A DNA stretch of 64,000 bases from Bacteriovoracales bacterium (GTDB taxonomy: Bacteria > Bdellovibrionota > Bacteriovoracia > Bacteriovoracales > Bacteriovoracaceae), in the NCBI GenBank assembly GCA_028346125.1, contig JAOMEV010000001.1:62001-126000 (forward strand). Reading direction: 5' to 3'. Shown here in pieces: positions 52,585 through 61,533 of this stretch; position 1 is the first letter of the stretch; every line of letters begins with the position of its first letter. A program made the translations under genes and the position numbers. The notes beneath the pieces were generated by a model, which was not told where the DNA came from, made no database searches, and saw nothing but the letters and a program-made list of their open reading frames with translations.

Positions 52585-53700
52585 TTAGAGATAAAACTTT
52601 CTTACCATTTCTATTGTATAATCAACTTCCTCATCTGTGAGGTGTTGGTGGGCAGGTAGGGAAATAATATTTTTTGCTTGATATTCAGCAGTGGGAAAGT
52701 CCCCTTCTTGATAATTAAGGTGTTTGCTTGCCTCTTGGAGGTGAAGTGGAATCGGGTAGTGAATTTTTGCATCGACTCCATTTTTCAATAAGTAATTGTA
52801 GAGTTTATCTCTATCTTGCACGAGTAGCATGTACATATGATAAACTCTTCTCTCATTTAGGGGCCTGTTTGGTATCTGAATATATTCTTTGAGGTCTTCC
52901 AGACCTTTATCAATTTTTTGAGCAATTTCAATTCGCTTATTAGTGATCCATTTGACGTCAGGAAGAAGGTGGCTTCCAACAATTGCTTGGAGTGGGTCCA
53001 ACCTGCTGTTATAAGCATAAAAAGCGTAATGATCACGATCTTTCATTCCGTGATTTCTCAATAGATGAAGCTTTTCTTTCATTTTAGAATCATTTGTTAC
53101 GATAACTCCCCCATCACTCCATACATTGAGGTTTTTTTGAGGGTGGAGGCTAAAGGCACCTGTGATTCCAATTGTTCCGCATCTTTTTCCATCAACTTCG
53201 GCATCAATAGCGCAACAGGCGTCTTCAATAATGTAGAGGTTGTATTTGTTAGCTATTTTTAGAAGTTTATCCATCTCTACTGGTTGTCCGGAATAATGGA
53301 CAGGCATGATGGCCTTTGTTTTTTCTGTTATCGCTTCCTCAACTTTATTGACATCCATAACATATTTTTCATTACAGTCTACGAATCGAGTTCTTGCTCC
53401 TGCTGTTTCAATAGAGCCTACTGTCGCAACAAAAGTGTTGGCAGTGGTGATAACTTCATCCTTTTTGTAGCCCTTCCCATCACCAATGCCTAAGGCCTTG
53501 AGGCTTAAAAAGAGTGCATCGGTTCCTGACCCAACACCAATGGCATATTTGGACCCTATAAAATTGGAAAATTCATTTTCGAATTTTTCAAGCTTTTTTC
53601 CCAGAGTAAAATCTCCCTCAGATACGAGTTCTTTGATTTGATCCAGGATAGGGGTTGGGTTTGAAAATTGTCTTGATAAATAGCCGTAGGGTACTTTCAT
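52585..53700 (-). CDS. DegT/DnrJ-family sugar aminotransferase (copy B)
   Basis: 371 aa. Starts VPYGYLSRQFSNPTPILDQI, with GDFTLGKKLEKFE, IEDACCAIDAEVDGKRCG and the PLP lysine in FSLHPQKNLNVWSDGG. Same family as copy A and directly upstream of it (15-base gap), diverged in sequence so that the two probably act on different keto sugars or at different carbons. VWSDGG replaces the usual GDGG after the lysine, a hint of altered substrate pocket. It follows the HldE-like fusion gene by 11 bases, so all lie in one minus-strand operon. Confidence 0.88.
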   Translation of the reverse strand: MKVPYGYLSRQFSNPTPILDQIKELVSEGDFTLGKKLEKFENEFSNFIGSKYAIGVGSGTDALFLSLKALGIGDGKGYKKDEVITTANTFVATVGSIETAGARTRFVDCNEKYVMDVNKVEEAITEKTKAIMPVHYSGQPVEMDKLLKIANKYNLYIIEDACCAIDAEVDGKRCGTIGITGAFSLHPQKNLNVWSDGGVIVTNDSKMKEKLHLLRNHGMKDRDHYAFYAYNSRLDPLQAIVGSHLLPDVKWITNKRIEIAQKIDKGLEDLKEYIQIPNRPLNERRVYHMYMLLVQDRDKLYNYLLKNGVDAKIHYPIPLHLQEASKHLNYQEGDFPTAEYQAKNIISLPAHQHLTDEEVDYTIEMVRKFYL

Positions 53701-53711
53701 GGTTTCCTCTT

Positions 53712-55304
53712 TTATAATAGCAGCATGTCTGAAGTCTTGCGTTTATTTGTCTGAGTATGAGTATTAAGTTCTTTATAACGAATAAGCTTATCAATGTAAT
53801 TCGTAAGCTCTTCTGACTTTATAGAAATATTTCCGATTCTCATGACTGAGAGGGCCGACATACAGGAGGCGATAACTGCGCTTTCTAGAATCGTAAGTCC
53901 AAGAGAAAGACCAAGAGAAAAACCAGTAAGCATTGCATCTCCAGCTCCTGCAACATCTTTGGGGTCAGAGACAAGAGCAGGGAAAAACTCTGAACTGAAG
54001 TATTTGGTATTAGTCTTACTATAAACGAGGAGTCCTTGCTCCCCTAGTGTGATGACGATATTTTTATTATTAGTTTTATCAATCAAAGATTGGGCCAGCT
54101 TTTCAAGCCCACTTGATGGATCAGATAAAGAAATTCTCGCTTCTTTCTCTGTTGGTGTGATGAGATCAATACCTTTAAATTTACTGACATCACCAACCTG
54201 GCTACTGCACTGAGTGTCTCCAAAAATTTTAACTTTGTATTTTGCGGCTGCTCTTTTTATTGCTTCAATTATTTGAGGCGTAATAAGACCGTACACGAAA
54301 TCGCTAATAATAATACCATCTAGGCCTGGAATTATCTCATAAATGTTTTTAAGAAAAACCTTTTCTTGATTTTTGCTAATCGGATGGTCTTTTAGTCGAC
54401 TTACTCGGAAAAGTTTTTGATTATTTGATACATATCTTATTTTGAAGGTTGTTGGTCTTGAATCGTCCTTGAGAAGAAAGGATTGGATGTTGTGGGTATT
54501 GAGTTCCTTTTGAACAAAAAGGGAGGGATCATCATCTCCTAAAATGCTAAAGAAGTGAGTCTCAGCGCCTAAAGAGCTGATATGTTGAGCTATAATGGCA
54601 GCACCACCAATAAAAGTCTTTTCTTCAAGCTCTTTTACAACAATAACGGGTGCTTCGGCACTAACCCCGAGGGGGTCACAGGCCACAAACTGGTCAACAA
54701 TGGTGTCACCAACGACAAGGATATTAAGCTTGTTGAATTCGAGTAAGGATTTTTTAATTTTTATAAGGTCAATATTATTTCTTAGGCAAATATTAATAAA
54801 GTTTGAGAGCTTTCTTTCATGATCATTGCCAATGCTATCATTCATGAAAGAAGTAGTGGTATATTTTACTTCCCCAGAAGAAAAAATGACCCTACCTCCA
54901 ATGTTTTCTACAGCGTTGATTTCTTCCTTTATGGAAAGTTGACGGTCTTCAAACTCTTTGCCTTTAAGATAGAAGTCTGGTCTAAGTTCGTTTATGAGCT
55001 CAATGATATCTGAATTAACTTGAATAACCGCATCTATGACCTCAAGGTTCGCGACTCCACTGGCCCGGTCTTCTTGAGTATAAAAGAGTCCTCTGTTTAT
55101 AGGATCAAGTTCTTCTTGCTTACATATTGAGACTATAAGGAAGTCGCCTTTTTGTTTTGCAAAGTTCAAAAACCTCATATGCCCGGGATGAATGACGTTA
55201 AAATGCCCATGGCAAAGAATGATCTCTTTCCCTTCATTTTTTAGCGCATTTATTTTTTCTACCAAAGCATTGCTTGTGTAGATTTTTGATTGGATGTTTT
55301 TCAC
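53712..55304 (-). CDS. HldE-like heptose bifunctional enzyme with inverted domain order
   Basis: 530 aa, GTG start overlapping the upstream epimerase stop by one base. Residues 1-150 form a nucleotidyltransferase (LCHGHFNVIHPGHMRFL, the HxGH motif) and residues 190-510 a PfkB/ribokinase-type kinase (VVGDTIVDQFV, FIGGAAIIAQ, DVAGAGDAMLTGF). E. coli HldE has kinase first and adenylyltransferase second, so the order is reversed here. It should phosphorylate heptose-7-P at C1 and then transfer a nucleotide. With GmhA-, HddC- and GmhB-like genes nearby it belongs to a heptose pathway. Nucleotide specificity not known. Confidence 0.88.
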   Translation of the reverse strand: MKNIQSKIYTSNALVEKINALKNEGKEIILCHGHFNVIHPGHMRFLNFAKQKGDFLIVSICKQEELDPINRGLFYTQEDRASGVANLEVIDAVIQVNSDIIELINELRPDFYLKGKEFEDRQLSIKEEINAVENIGGRVIFSSGEVKYTTTSFMNDSIGNDHERKLSNFINICLRNNIDLIKIKKSLLEFNKLNILVVGDTIVDQFVACDPLGVSAEAPVIVVKELEEKTFIGGAAIIAQHISSLGAETHFFSILGDDDPSLFVQKELNTHNIQSFLLKDDSRPTTFKIRYVSNNQKLFRVSRLKDHPISKNQEKVFLKNIYEIIPGLDGIIISDFVYGLITPQIIEAIKRAAAKYKVKIFGDTQCSSQVGDVSKFKGIDLITPTEKEARISLSDPSSGLEKLAQSLIDKTNNKNIVITLGEQGLLVYSKTNTKYFSSEFFPALVSDPKDVAGAGDAMLTGFSLGLSLGLTILESAVIASCMSALSVMRIGNISIKSEELTNYIDKLIRYKELNTHTQTNKRKTSDMLLL

Positions 55305-56302
55305 TATACTAGGTTGATTGATTTCATTGTTTTAATATTATAGTACCGGGGGTCTTCCATAGCATTAGGGAGTTTCCCTGCTTCAAAGGCCTTTTTGAGT
55401 TCTTTAACCGCTTCTTCTATAGAATGTGTTGGTTTGAAACCGATATCTTTTGAAATTTTTTCTGAAGACACATGATAAGATCGATTATCATCTGTTTCAG
55501 TTTTCTGAATTTCAATAGAGTCTCCAAAAATATTGTGGATACTTTCTGCGAGCTCATTAACAGTATGGTTTTCATAACCAGCGTTCCAGGTTTTTCCTGA
55601 AATTTTCTTTTTATCCTCCACCATCAGTTTAACGTAAAGGTCAGTCATATCTTGGATATGGATGTTTGGCCTTTTTTGTTCTCCACCGAAAACTTTAATT
55701 TTCTTATTATGATGGGCATGATTGGTTAGTATATTGACGATCACATCAAGCCTTTGTCTAGGTGAATAGCCGCAAACCGTGGCAGGTCTTATGATTGTTG
55801 TAGTGAAGTTTTCTGATTCATATTCAAGAAGAATTTTTTCGCACTCGGCTTTGAATCTAGAATAATCCGTTAAAGGCTCAAGGGTCATGTCTTCATGGAC
55901 ATTGGGTTCATCTTTGACACCATAAACACTTGAAGATGAAGCATAAACAAACCTGTTAACCCCAGCATCAATAGAGGCTTCGACAAGAGGTCTGAAGCAA
56001 GACAGGTTAATTGACTTTCCCAAAGAAGGGTTCAAATCAAAAGAAGGATCATTAGAAATACAGGCCAGATGAATGACAGTATCGATACCCTCTAGTGACT
56101 TTTTTATAAGGCCAAGGTCTCTAATATCCCCTTTGACTATATCAAGGTTTGTTTTATCGCAATTAGACTCATTAAAGACATCTTCTCCATACATGAAAAG
56201 ATCAACTACTCTCACACTGTGCCCTGCATTGATTAGTTTTGGAATAAGAACGGCTCCGACATAGCCAGCTCCACCGGTAACCAGTATATTTCGTTTCAAC
56301 AT
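55304..56302 (-). CDS. NAD-dependent nucleotide-sugar epimerase (extended SDR), heptose-associated
   Basis: 333 aa from ATG 56302, chosen because AAAGGATGTGAAAT precedes it and the protein then starts LKRNILVTGGAGYVGAVLIP; an upstream in-frame start at 56365 adds an unlikely leader. SDR motifs SSSVYG and YSRFK, and GGEQKRPNIHIQDM. Subfamily shared with 14049-15026. Situated before the HldE-like gene, it may modify the activated heptose (epimerisation or dehydration), as in Campylobacter and Yersinia deoxy-heptose paths; inferred. Confidence 0.83.
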   Translation of the reverse strand: MLKRNILVTGGAGYVGAVLIPKLINAGHSVRVVDLFMYGEDVFNESNCDKTNLDIVKGDIRDLGLIKKSLEGIDTVIHLACISNDPSFDLNPSLGKSINLSCFRPLVEASIDAGVNRFVYASSSSVYGVKDEPNVHEDMTLEPLTDYSRFKAECEKILLEYESENFTTTIIRPATVCGYSPRQRLDVIVNILTNHAHHNKKIKVFGGEQKRPNIHIQDMTDLYVKLMVEDKKKISGKTWNAGYENHTVNELAESIHNIFGDSIEIQKTETDDNRSYHVSSEKISKDIGFKPTHSIEEAVKELKKAFEAGKLPNAMEDPRYYNIKTMKSINLV

Positions 56303-56444
56303 GATTTCACATCCTTTGAAGGGAAGATTTATTTTCAGAGAGATAATAACCCCATATCTTATCATTTTAAAGGATAAATTTGAGAGCGGTAACAGTAGTA
56401 TTCTCGAGGTTACAAACCGCGTTTAAGGTAGCAGGGCGTTTATT

Positions 56445-56462
56445 TAAATTTTAAAATTTAAG
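56445..56462. repeat. 18-bp palindrome in divergent promoter region
   Basis: TTAAATTTTAAAATTTAA is a perfect palindrome in the 256-base region between the epimerase (minus) and the SIS gene (plus). A second inverted pair, TTTATTTAAA (56440-56449) and TTTAAATAAA (56476-56485), overlaps and encloses it. The region probably holds both promoters. All A/T, so a regulatory role is uncertain. Confidence 0.3.
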
Positions 56463-56558
56463 GTTCGCTTTTGTTTTAAATAAATGGCCCTTACTTAATC
56501 TGTAGGAGACCATTGATACTTTGAGTATAAGATTTCTTATTTGACAGAACTTATTTAA

Positions 56559-57191
56559 ATGGATGAAAATTTCATAATGGAAAAAAATACGATTGACGAC
56601 ATTTATGACAAAACACCCAACGCCAAAGACTTTGCAAGATCCTACTGTAAATATTTAGGAGAGCTTTTACTAAAACTAGATTATGAGGCCATAGAGGGAA
56701 TGATTGATTATATTCTTTCCGCAAGGGCAAACGATAAAAAAGTCTATATTATAGGTAATGGTGGGAGCGCTGCAACATCATCTCACATGGCCAATGACTT
56801 TGCTATAGGAACAACCAGAGTTACCAAAAAGCCTTTTCAATTTATTTCTCTCACGGATAATAATGCGGTCATAACTGCTATTGCTAATGACTTCGGCTAT
56901 GAGCTAATTTTTACAAAGCAACTTGAAGTGTTGATGAAAAGGGGAGATCTCTTAATTGCAATTTCTGCTTCAGGAAACTCTGAAAATATTATTCAGGCCG
57001 TTGAGTATGCAACTTCGTTGGGGAATAAAGTGATCGGGCTCACGGGGTTTGATGGTGGAAAGTTAAGCAAAATCTCGAATGTTTGCATTAATGTTGAGAC
57101 TCCTAAGGGGGAATATGGCCCTGTTGAGGATATTCATATGGTGTTGGACCATCTAATTTCAAACTATCTCAATAAACACGTTAAAGATTAA
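56559..57191 (+). CDS. gmhA: GmhA-like phosphoheptose isomerase (SIS domain)
   Basis: 210 aa. IIGNGGSAATSSHMANDFAIG and ISASGNSENIIQAVEYA are the SIS phosphosugar motifs; GPVEDIHMVLDHLI matches the GmhA active-site helix with Glu and two His. GmhA turns sedoheptulose 7-phosphate into glycero-manno-heptose 7-phosphate. Together with HldE-like, GmhB-like and HddC-like genes it gives a near-complete activated-heptose pathway. It is the only plus-strand gene in this block and converges with the nucleotidyltransferase (2 bases between stops). ATG 56559 or 56577 could be the start. Confidence 0.82.
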   Translation: MDENFIMEKNTIDDIYDKTPNAKDFARSYCKYLGELLLKLDYEAIEGMIDYILSARANDKKVYIIGNGGSAATSSHMANDFAIGTTRVTKKPFQFISLTDNNAVITAIANDFGYELIFTKQLEVLMKRGDLLIAISASGNSENIIQAVEYATSLGNKVIGLTGFDGGKLSKISNVCINVETPKGEYGPVEDIHMVLDHLISNYLNKHVKD

Positions 57192-57193
57192 AA

Positions 57194-57958
57194 TTACTGG
57201 CCGTTTAGTTCCCAATATTCATTTAATGACTTAAACTTTCCTAGTTTCTCTCTTGCTTGTTGAAGTCTATCAGAACCATCAATGGCCAAACGATGCCCTT
57301 CAAGAGGAAAGCTAAATAGGCCATCTTTCTTAATAAGAGCGGGAAAAATGTTTTTTGGAAAGTCGACTACTTTGTTGGAGGGAATATGGTTTAAAACTTC
57401 CCTATCCATACAGTAAATGGCCGAGTTAACTTGAAAAGGAGGGGCAATTTTCAGCTTTTCGACTTCTTCGTTTGAGGGTCTTTCCAAGAACTTAATGACT
57501 TTTCCTTTTTTATTTGACAGAGCTATGCTGTTAGATTTTTGTCTTTCATGGCTGACGAAGGTTAATAGCGCCTTAGAGGATTTATGGAAATGAAGAACAT
57601 CTATTAAGTTTTGATTTGTAAGTATGTCTCCATAAATACAAAAGATATTCTCAAAATTGGTTAATTTATGCTTCAAAGGAACAAGGGCCCCAGCAGTTCC
57701 TAGAGGTGAGTCTTCATAAGAATACTCTATTTGCAGCCCAAATTTTTTGCCATCTCCAAAATAAGAGGTAATTTGGTCACTGAGGTAATGGAGATTAATA
57801 AAAATTTGGGTTATGCCGACTCTTTTAAGGTTCATAATTATATAGTACAGCAGCGGGTAACCTGAAATTTCTAGCATCGGCTTAGGGCAAGCTTTTGTAA
57901 GTTCTCCAAGCCTTGTTCCAAACCCTGCGCACAAAATCATGGCCGCTACTTTATTCAT
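57194..57958 (-). CDS. Sugar-1-phosphate nucleotidyltransferase (HddC-like)
   Basis: 254 aa. MILCAGFGTRLGELTKACPK with PKPMLEI, GTAGALVPLK and IYGDILTNQN define the nucleotidyltransferase fold. Short length and the VNSAIYCMDREVLNHIP region resemble HddC, which makes GDP-D-glycero-alpha-D-manno-heptose. GmhB-like is directly upstream (4-base overlap). Since an HldE-like nucleotidyltransferase is also present, the locus has two candidate heptose activators; this one may serve another hexose. Related to the catalytic part of the PtmE-type gene at 48202. Confidence 0.83.
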   Translation of the reverse strand: MNKVAAMILCAGFGTRLGELTKACPKPMLEISGYPLLYYIIMNLKRVGITQIFINLHYLSDQITSYFGDGKKFGLQIEYSYEDSPLGTAGALVPLKHKLTNFENIFCIYGDILTNQNLIDVLHFHKSSKALLTFVSHERQKSNSIALSNKKGKVIKFLERPSNEEVEKLKIAPPFQVNSAIYCMDREVLNHIPSNKVVDFPKNIFPALIKKDGLFSFPLEGHRLAIDGSDRLQQAREKLGKFKSLNEYWELNGQ

Positions 57959-58545
57959 AAATCCTCATTGATAATTTTTAAAATCATTTTGGGGTTTTTT
58001 ATTTTATAGTTAGGGATAAGGTCTTGTTCTTTATAGGACAACCCTGATTTTATAAGAGGCTTTTCGTGCATTCCACTTTCGACCAGGATGGTTTTACATC
58101 CCGCTCTATTACCTGCAATAACATCGGAAGTTCTATCCCCGACCATAAAAGATCTTGATAGGTCAAGACCATAATCTTTTTGGGCTTTAAGAAGCATTCC
58201 AGGCCGGGGTTTTCTTAAATTTGAATCTTTTCTGTATTTTTGAATTTGGGCATCTGGATGGTAGGGGCACATGTAAAAGTCGTCGATAAAAGCGTTCTGG
58301 TTTGCTTCAAGTAACTTGTTGGCCAAAAATTGATTTATTGATTGGGCCTCTTCAAAGGTAATAAGACCTCTAGAGACAACTGTCTGATTTGTAACCACAA
58401 AAATCTTGAACCCAATTCGTTTTGCGTAAGCAATAATTTCTGCCATCTCTTCAATGATGACTAATTCATCTATGTTACATATAAGGTGAGAGTCTTCATT
58501 TAATACCCCATCTCTATCCAGAAAAAGTGCTTTTTGTTTCATCAT
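57955..58545 (-). CDS. GmhB-like heptose-bisphosphate phosphatase (HAD)
   Basis: 196 aa HAD of the histidinol-phosphatase/GmhB class: ALFLDRDGVLNED with both catalytic Asp, VVTNQT motif II, RKPRPGM and MVGDRTSDVIAG motif IV. It should remove the C7 phosphate of heptose-1,7-bisphosphate. The GmhB zinc site is incomplete: CPYHPDA keeps Cys and His, but the second pair of cysteines (CxC before RKP) is absent; KDSNLRKP stands there. It is first in the minus-strand operon. Confidence 0.85.
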   Translation of the reverse strand: MMKQKALFLDRDGVLNEDSHLICNIDELVIIEEMAEIIAYAKRIGFKIFVVTNQTVVSRGLITFEEAQSINQFLANKLLEANQNAFIDDFYMCPYHPDAQIQKYRKDSNLRKPRPGMLLKAQKDYGLDLSRSFMVGDRTSDVIAGNRAGCKTILVESGMHEKPLIKSGLSYKEQDLIPNYKIKNPKMILKIINEDL

Positions 58546-58769
58546 ACTCTTTAACTTCTTGAAAAAATTTGTTTCTTTTTATCATGAAATTTAAAAAAAA
58601 TAATATGCTATGCATCTTTGAACTATCGATCTTAATTTTTTCAAGGAAACTTTAGAAGTCTTATCACAAATAATAAAGCTTAAAACCTTTAGGCCTTGGG
58701 AGGGATTTATATTGCCATGAAAAAATAACTTTTGTAACCTTTCATCTAACCTAAGGCTCTTGTGAAACG

Positions 58770-60860
58770 ATGTATCTAGAAAAAAAAGAAAGATTTTATT
58801 TCTTGTCCCTGGTCTTGATCAAAGTTTTATTATGCTTAGTGTTCTCTTCTGATTATCAAGACAAGATCTTTTTTCCTTTTGTTAAGTTTTTCGTCCAAAG
58901 TGGAAAAAACCCTTGGGACCACTTCCTAGTATCTAATCCAGAGGTCGCTTTTCCTTATCAACCTTTAATGCTTTATATTTTAAGTCCCTTTACGTGGATT
59001 ATTTCTTATTTTGGGTTGGAGCAGAATATTGTAAAATCCCTCCTATTCAAAGCTCCTCTTATTGTTGCTGATTGCTTAATTTATTTTTCACTAAGAAAGA
59101 TTTGCCCAAAGGATTACAAAAAAATTCTTCTCTATTATTTTTGTTCTCCCATTGTTATTTATGCGAGTTTTGTTCATTCTCAGCTTGATATTATTCCAAC
59201 GGCCTTCCTTACATTGGCAGTTGTGTTGGTCACTCGTGGAAAAATAGGACTATCAAGTTTATTTTTTGGAATTGCTTTAAGCACGAAAACTCATGTTCTT
59301 ATAGCGTTTCCCTTCATAGTCATCTTTTTATTCAAAAAAGGAAAAATTAAGGAAACTATAAACTATGCCTTAGTTTCGGGTTCATTTTACTTAGCTATGT
59401 CGTATCCCCATCTTCAAAGCTTGGGGTTTCAGCATTTTGTTCTTGATAATCCGGAGCAATATCTTGTTTTTAAAACTTTTCAAATGATTGGCCCTTTAAA
59501 ACTCTACTTACCCATTTTTGCAATGTTTCTACTTGTGTCAAGGTTTCTTCTTTATCAGAGTATTAATGCAAACCTTTTTTATACCTTTTTGGGAGTGGCA
59601 TTTTCTGTTTTTATTTTTTTCATTCCTCCTCACCCAGGTTGGTTCTTGTGGAGTATTCCCTTTTTTACAATTTTCTTTGTGAGGTATTCTGAAAAAAGGT
59701 TTGAAATAAACTTTCCTTATTTGTGTCTGTTTTCATGCTATTTGGTCTATTTTATCTTTTTTTATGAGCACCCATTTAATAACTTTAGTGGCTTAAGCAT
59801 TTTTGATGAAAAGGTTAAGTTAAAATTTCATCATTTAAGGGATTGGAGAGACATATTTTTTACATTTATGCAGGCCCTTCTTTTTGGGACTATCTACATG
59901 CTTTATAAGTATGGAGTTAAAAGTAACTCCGTTTATAGTAAGGCGAAAGCAACTTTGATTGGAATTGGCGGAGATAGCGGGTCAGGAAAAAGTACTTTCT
60001 TAAAGGATCTAAACTATATTTTAGGGAAGTCCAATTTAACCACGCTTGAGGGCGACGGGGACCATAAATGGGAAAGAAATGATGAAAATTGGAGGAATTT
60101 TTCCCATCTCAATCCTAAGGCAAATCATCTTTATAGGCAGTTTTCCCAACTAAATTCATTAAAGAAGGGTCTAGGGACAAAGCGGTTTGAGTATAACCAT
60201 GAAACTGGAAAATTTTCCAAACTAAAAAAAATAAACTCTAAGAATTTTGTTGCTGTTGCTGGACTTCATCCTTTTTATTTACCCAAGGCCAGGAGAATAA
60301 TTGATTTAAAAGTATTCTTGGATACAGACGAAAGTTTAAGACGATTTTGGAAAATTTCAAGAGATAAGAAGGATCGAGGTTATTCTTATGAAAAGGTCGT
60401 AAAGCAATTAGAGGTACGTCATAACGATGCAAGAAAGTATATAAAACCTCAAAGAGAATACTCGGACCTTTCAATAAAGTATTTCCCTGTATGTAACGAG
60501 GAAATTGAAAGAGAGTTAAAAAAGTTAAGAAAAGAAAATAGTAATTTTGAGCCAGAGATCGGAGTTTCTATTTCAATAGATGCCAATATTAACTTGGATC
60601 CCGTGTTAGGGCATTTGGAAGAAGTCTCAACTCTTGAGTTAAGTCATGATTTTACTTTGGATCTTCAAAGACAGGAAATTAAAATTGCAGGAAATATATT
60701 AAGTGATCAAATTTGTGATATAGCTTCAGAGGTTATCCCGAATTTGGATGAATTAGTTGTACATAATGTTAAATGGGCCCAAGGCTTAAGAGGAATAACT
60801 CAATTACTCACAATCATTTCTTTGAGTGAAAGATTAATGGAGAAGGAAGTTGACTTTTAA
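58770..60860 (+). CDS. Fusion of polytopic GT-C-like membrane protein with P-loop (uridine-kinase-like) kinase
   Basis: 696 aa. Residues 10-380 contain about ten hydrophobic segments; SPIVIYASFVHSQLDIIP and a following THVLIAFPFIVIFLF resemble GT-C polyprenyl-phosphate-dependent glycosyltransferases. Residues 395-600 form a cytoplasmic P-loop kinase: LIGIGGDSGSGKSTFL with Walker A near 400-409, LEGDGDHKWERND, AGLHPFYLPKARR and LRRFWKISRDKKDRGYS, like uridine kinase/phosphoribulokinase. The tail (about 610-696) is an extra alpha/beta unit. I know no characterised protein with this layout. The next genes are HAD phosphatase, class II aldolase and a sugar nucleotidyltransferase, so it may phosphorylate a sugar or lipid at the membrane. 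Confidence 0.85.
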   Translation: MYLEKKERFYFLSLVLIKVLLCLVFSSDYQDKIFFPFVKFFVQSGKNPWDHFLVSNPEVAFPYQPLMLYILSPFTWIISYFGLEQNIVKSLLFKAPLIVADCLIYFSLRKICPKDYKKILLYYFCSPIVIYASFVHSQLDIIPTAFLTLAVVLVTRGKIGLSSLFFGIALSTKTHVLIAFPFIVIFLFKKGKIKETINYALVSGSFYLAMSYPHLQSLGFQHFVLDNPEQYLVFKTFQMIGPLKLYLPIFAMFLLVSRFLLYQSINANLFYTFLGVAFSVFIFFIPPHPGWFLWSIPFFTIFFVRYSEKRFEINFPYLCLFSCYLVYFIFFYEHPFNNFSGLSIFDEKVKLKFHHLRDWRDIFFTFMQALLFGTIYMLYKYGVKSNSVYSKAKATLIGIGGDSGSGKSTFLKDLNYILGKSNLTTLEGDGDHKWERNDENWRNFSHLNPKANHLYRQFSQLNSLKKGLGTKRFEYNHETGKFSKLKKINSKNFVAVAGLHPFYLPKARRIIDLKVFLDTDESLRRFWKISRDKKDRGYSYEKVVKQLEVRHNDARKYIKPQREYSDLSIKYFPVCNEEIERELKKLRKENSNFEPEIGVSISIDANINLDPVLGHLEEVSTLELSHDFTLDLQRQEIKIAGNILSDQICDIASEVIPNLDELVVHNVKWAQGLRGITQLLTIISLSERLMEKEVDF
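60839..60842 (+). promoter_or_regulatory. Ribosome binding site supporting a TTG start
   Basis: GGAG lies 7 bases before TTG 60850, inside the end of the fusion gene. An in-frame stop (TAA at 60835-60837) precedes it, so TTG 60850 is the only plausible start of the HAD gene. Confidence 0.6.
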
Positions 60861-61533
60861 AGGCTTAATTTTTGATCTCGATAATACATTTTACTCTTAC
60901 AAGGATAGGCATAAAGAGTCTTTGGAGGAAGTATTCAAATATTGTAAAAAAGAGTTTGGTCTCGAAGAAACTCACCTTCTGGAGTGTTTTCAAAAGGCAA
61001 GAAAAGAAATCCATAAAAACTTGAAATTTACAGCTTCTTCTCACAATAGATTGCTCTACTTTCAACGAATGCTTGAAATATTAAAGTTAAACTCTATGAA
61101 ATACGGCCTAACTTTATACAATATTTATTGGAATACTTTTTTAGAAAACTTAGCACCTTTTTTGAATGTTAAAAGTTGCTTAAATAATTTTAAAGACCGG
61201 AAAATATGTATTCTCACAGATCTTACTTCACATATTCAATATAGAAAAATCTTGAAATTAGGCTTAGAAAGATATGTGGACTATGTTGTAACGAGTGAAG
61301 AAACTGGTGTGGACAAACCTGATAAGAAGATGTTTATGACTGCATTAAAAAAAATGGAACTTCTTCCAAATGAGGTTTGTATGGTGGGTGATAACTTTGA
61401 AAAAGATATAATGGGTGGAAATGAATGTGGCATTTTTGGATTTTGGTTTAACCCTGACCAGGAGAATGCTTCTCAGGAAGGCGCATATATTTCGGTTTCA
61501 AGTTTTGACGAATTACAAGGGCATTTGAAATGA
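60850..61533 (+). CDS. HAD-superfamily phosphatase (HAD-IA)
   Basis: 227 aa. GLIFDLDNTFYSY with catalytic Asp pair, ILTDLTSHIQ motif II, DKPDKKMF lysine motif III and MVGDNFEKDIMGG motif IV. Cap type C1 by the helical insert of about 80 residues. Likely dephosphorylates the product of the aldolase or kinase of this operon. The start is TTG 60850, overlapping the previous gene by 11 bases; its stop overlaps the aldolase start as ATGA, so three genes are tightly coupled. Confidence 0.83.
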   Translation: MTFKGLIFDLDNTFYSYKDRHKESLEEVFKYCKKEFGLEETHLLECFQKARKEIHKNLKFTASSHNRLLYFQRMLEILKLNSMKYGLTLYNIYWNTFLENLAPFLNVKSCLNNFKDRKICILTDLTSHIQYRKILKLGLERYVDYVVTSEETGVDKPDKKMFMTALKKMELLPNEVCMVGDNFEKDIMGGNECGIFGFWFNPDQENASQEGAYISVSSFDELQGHLK

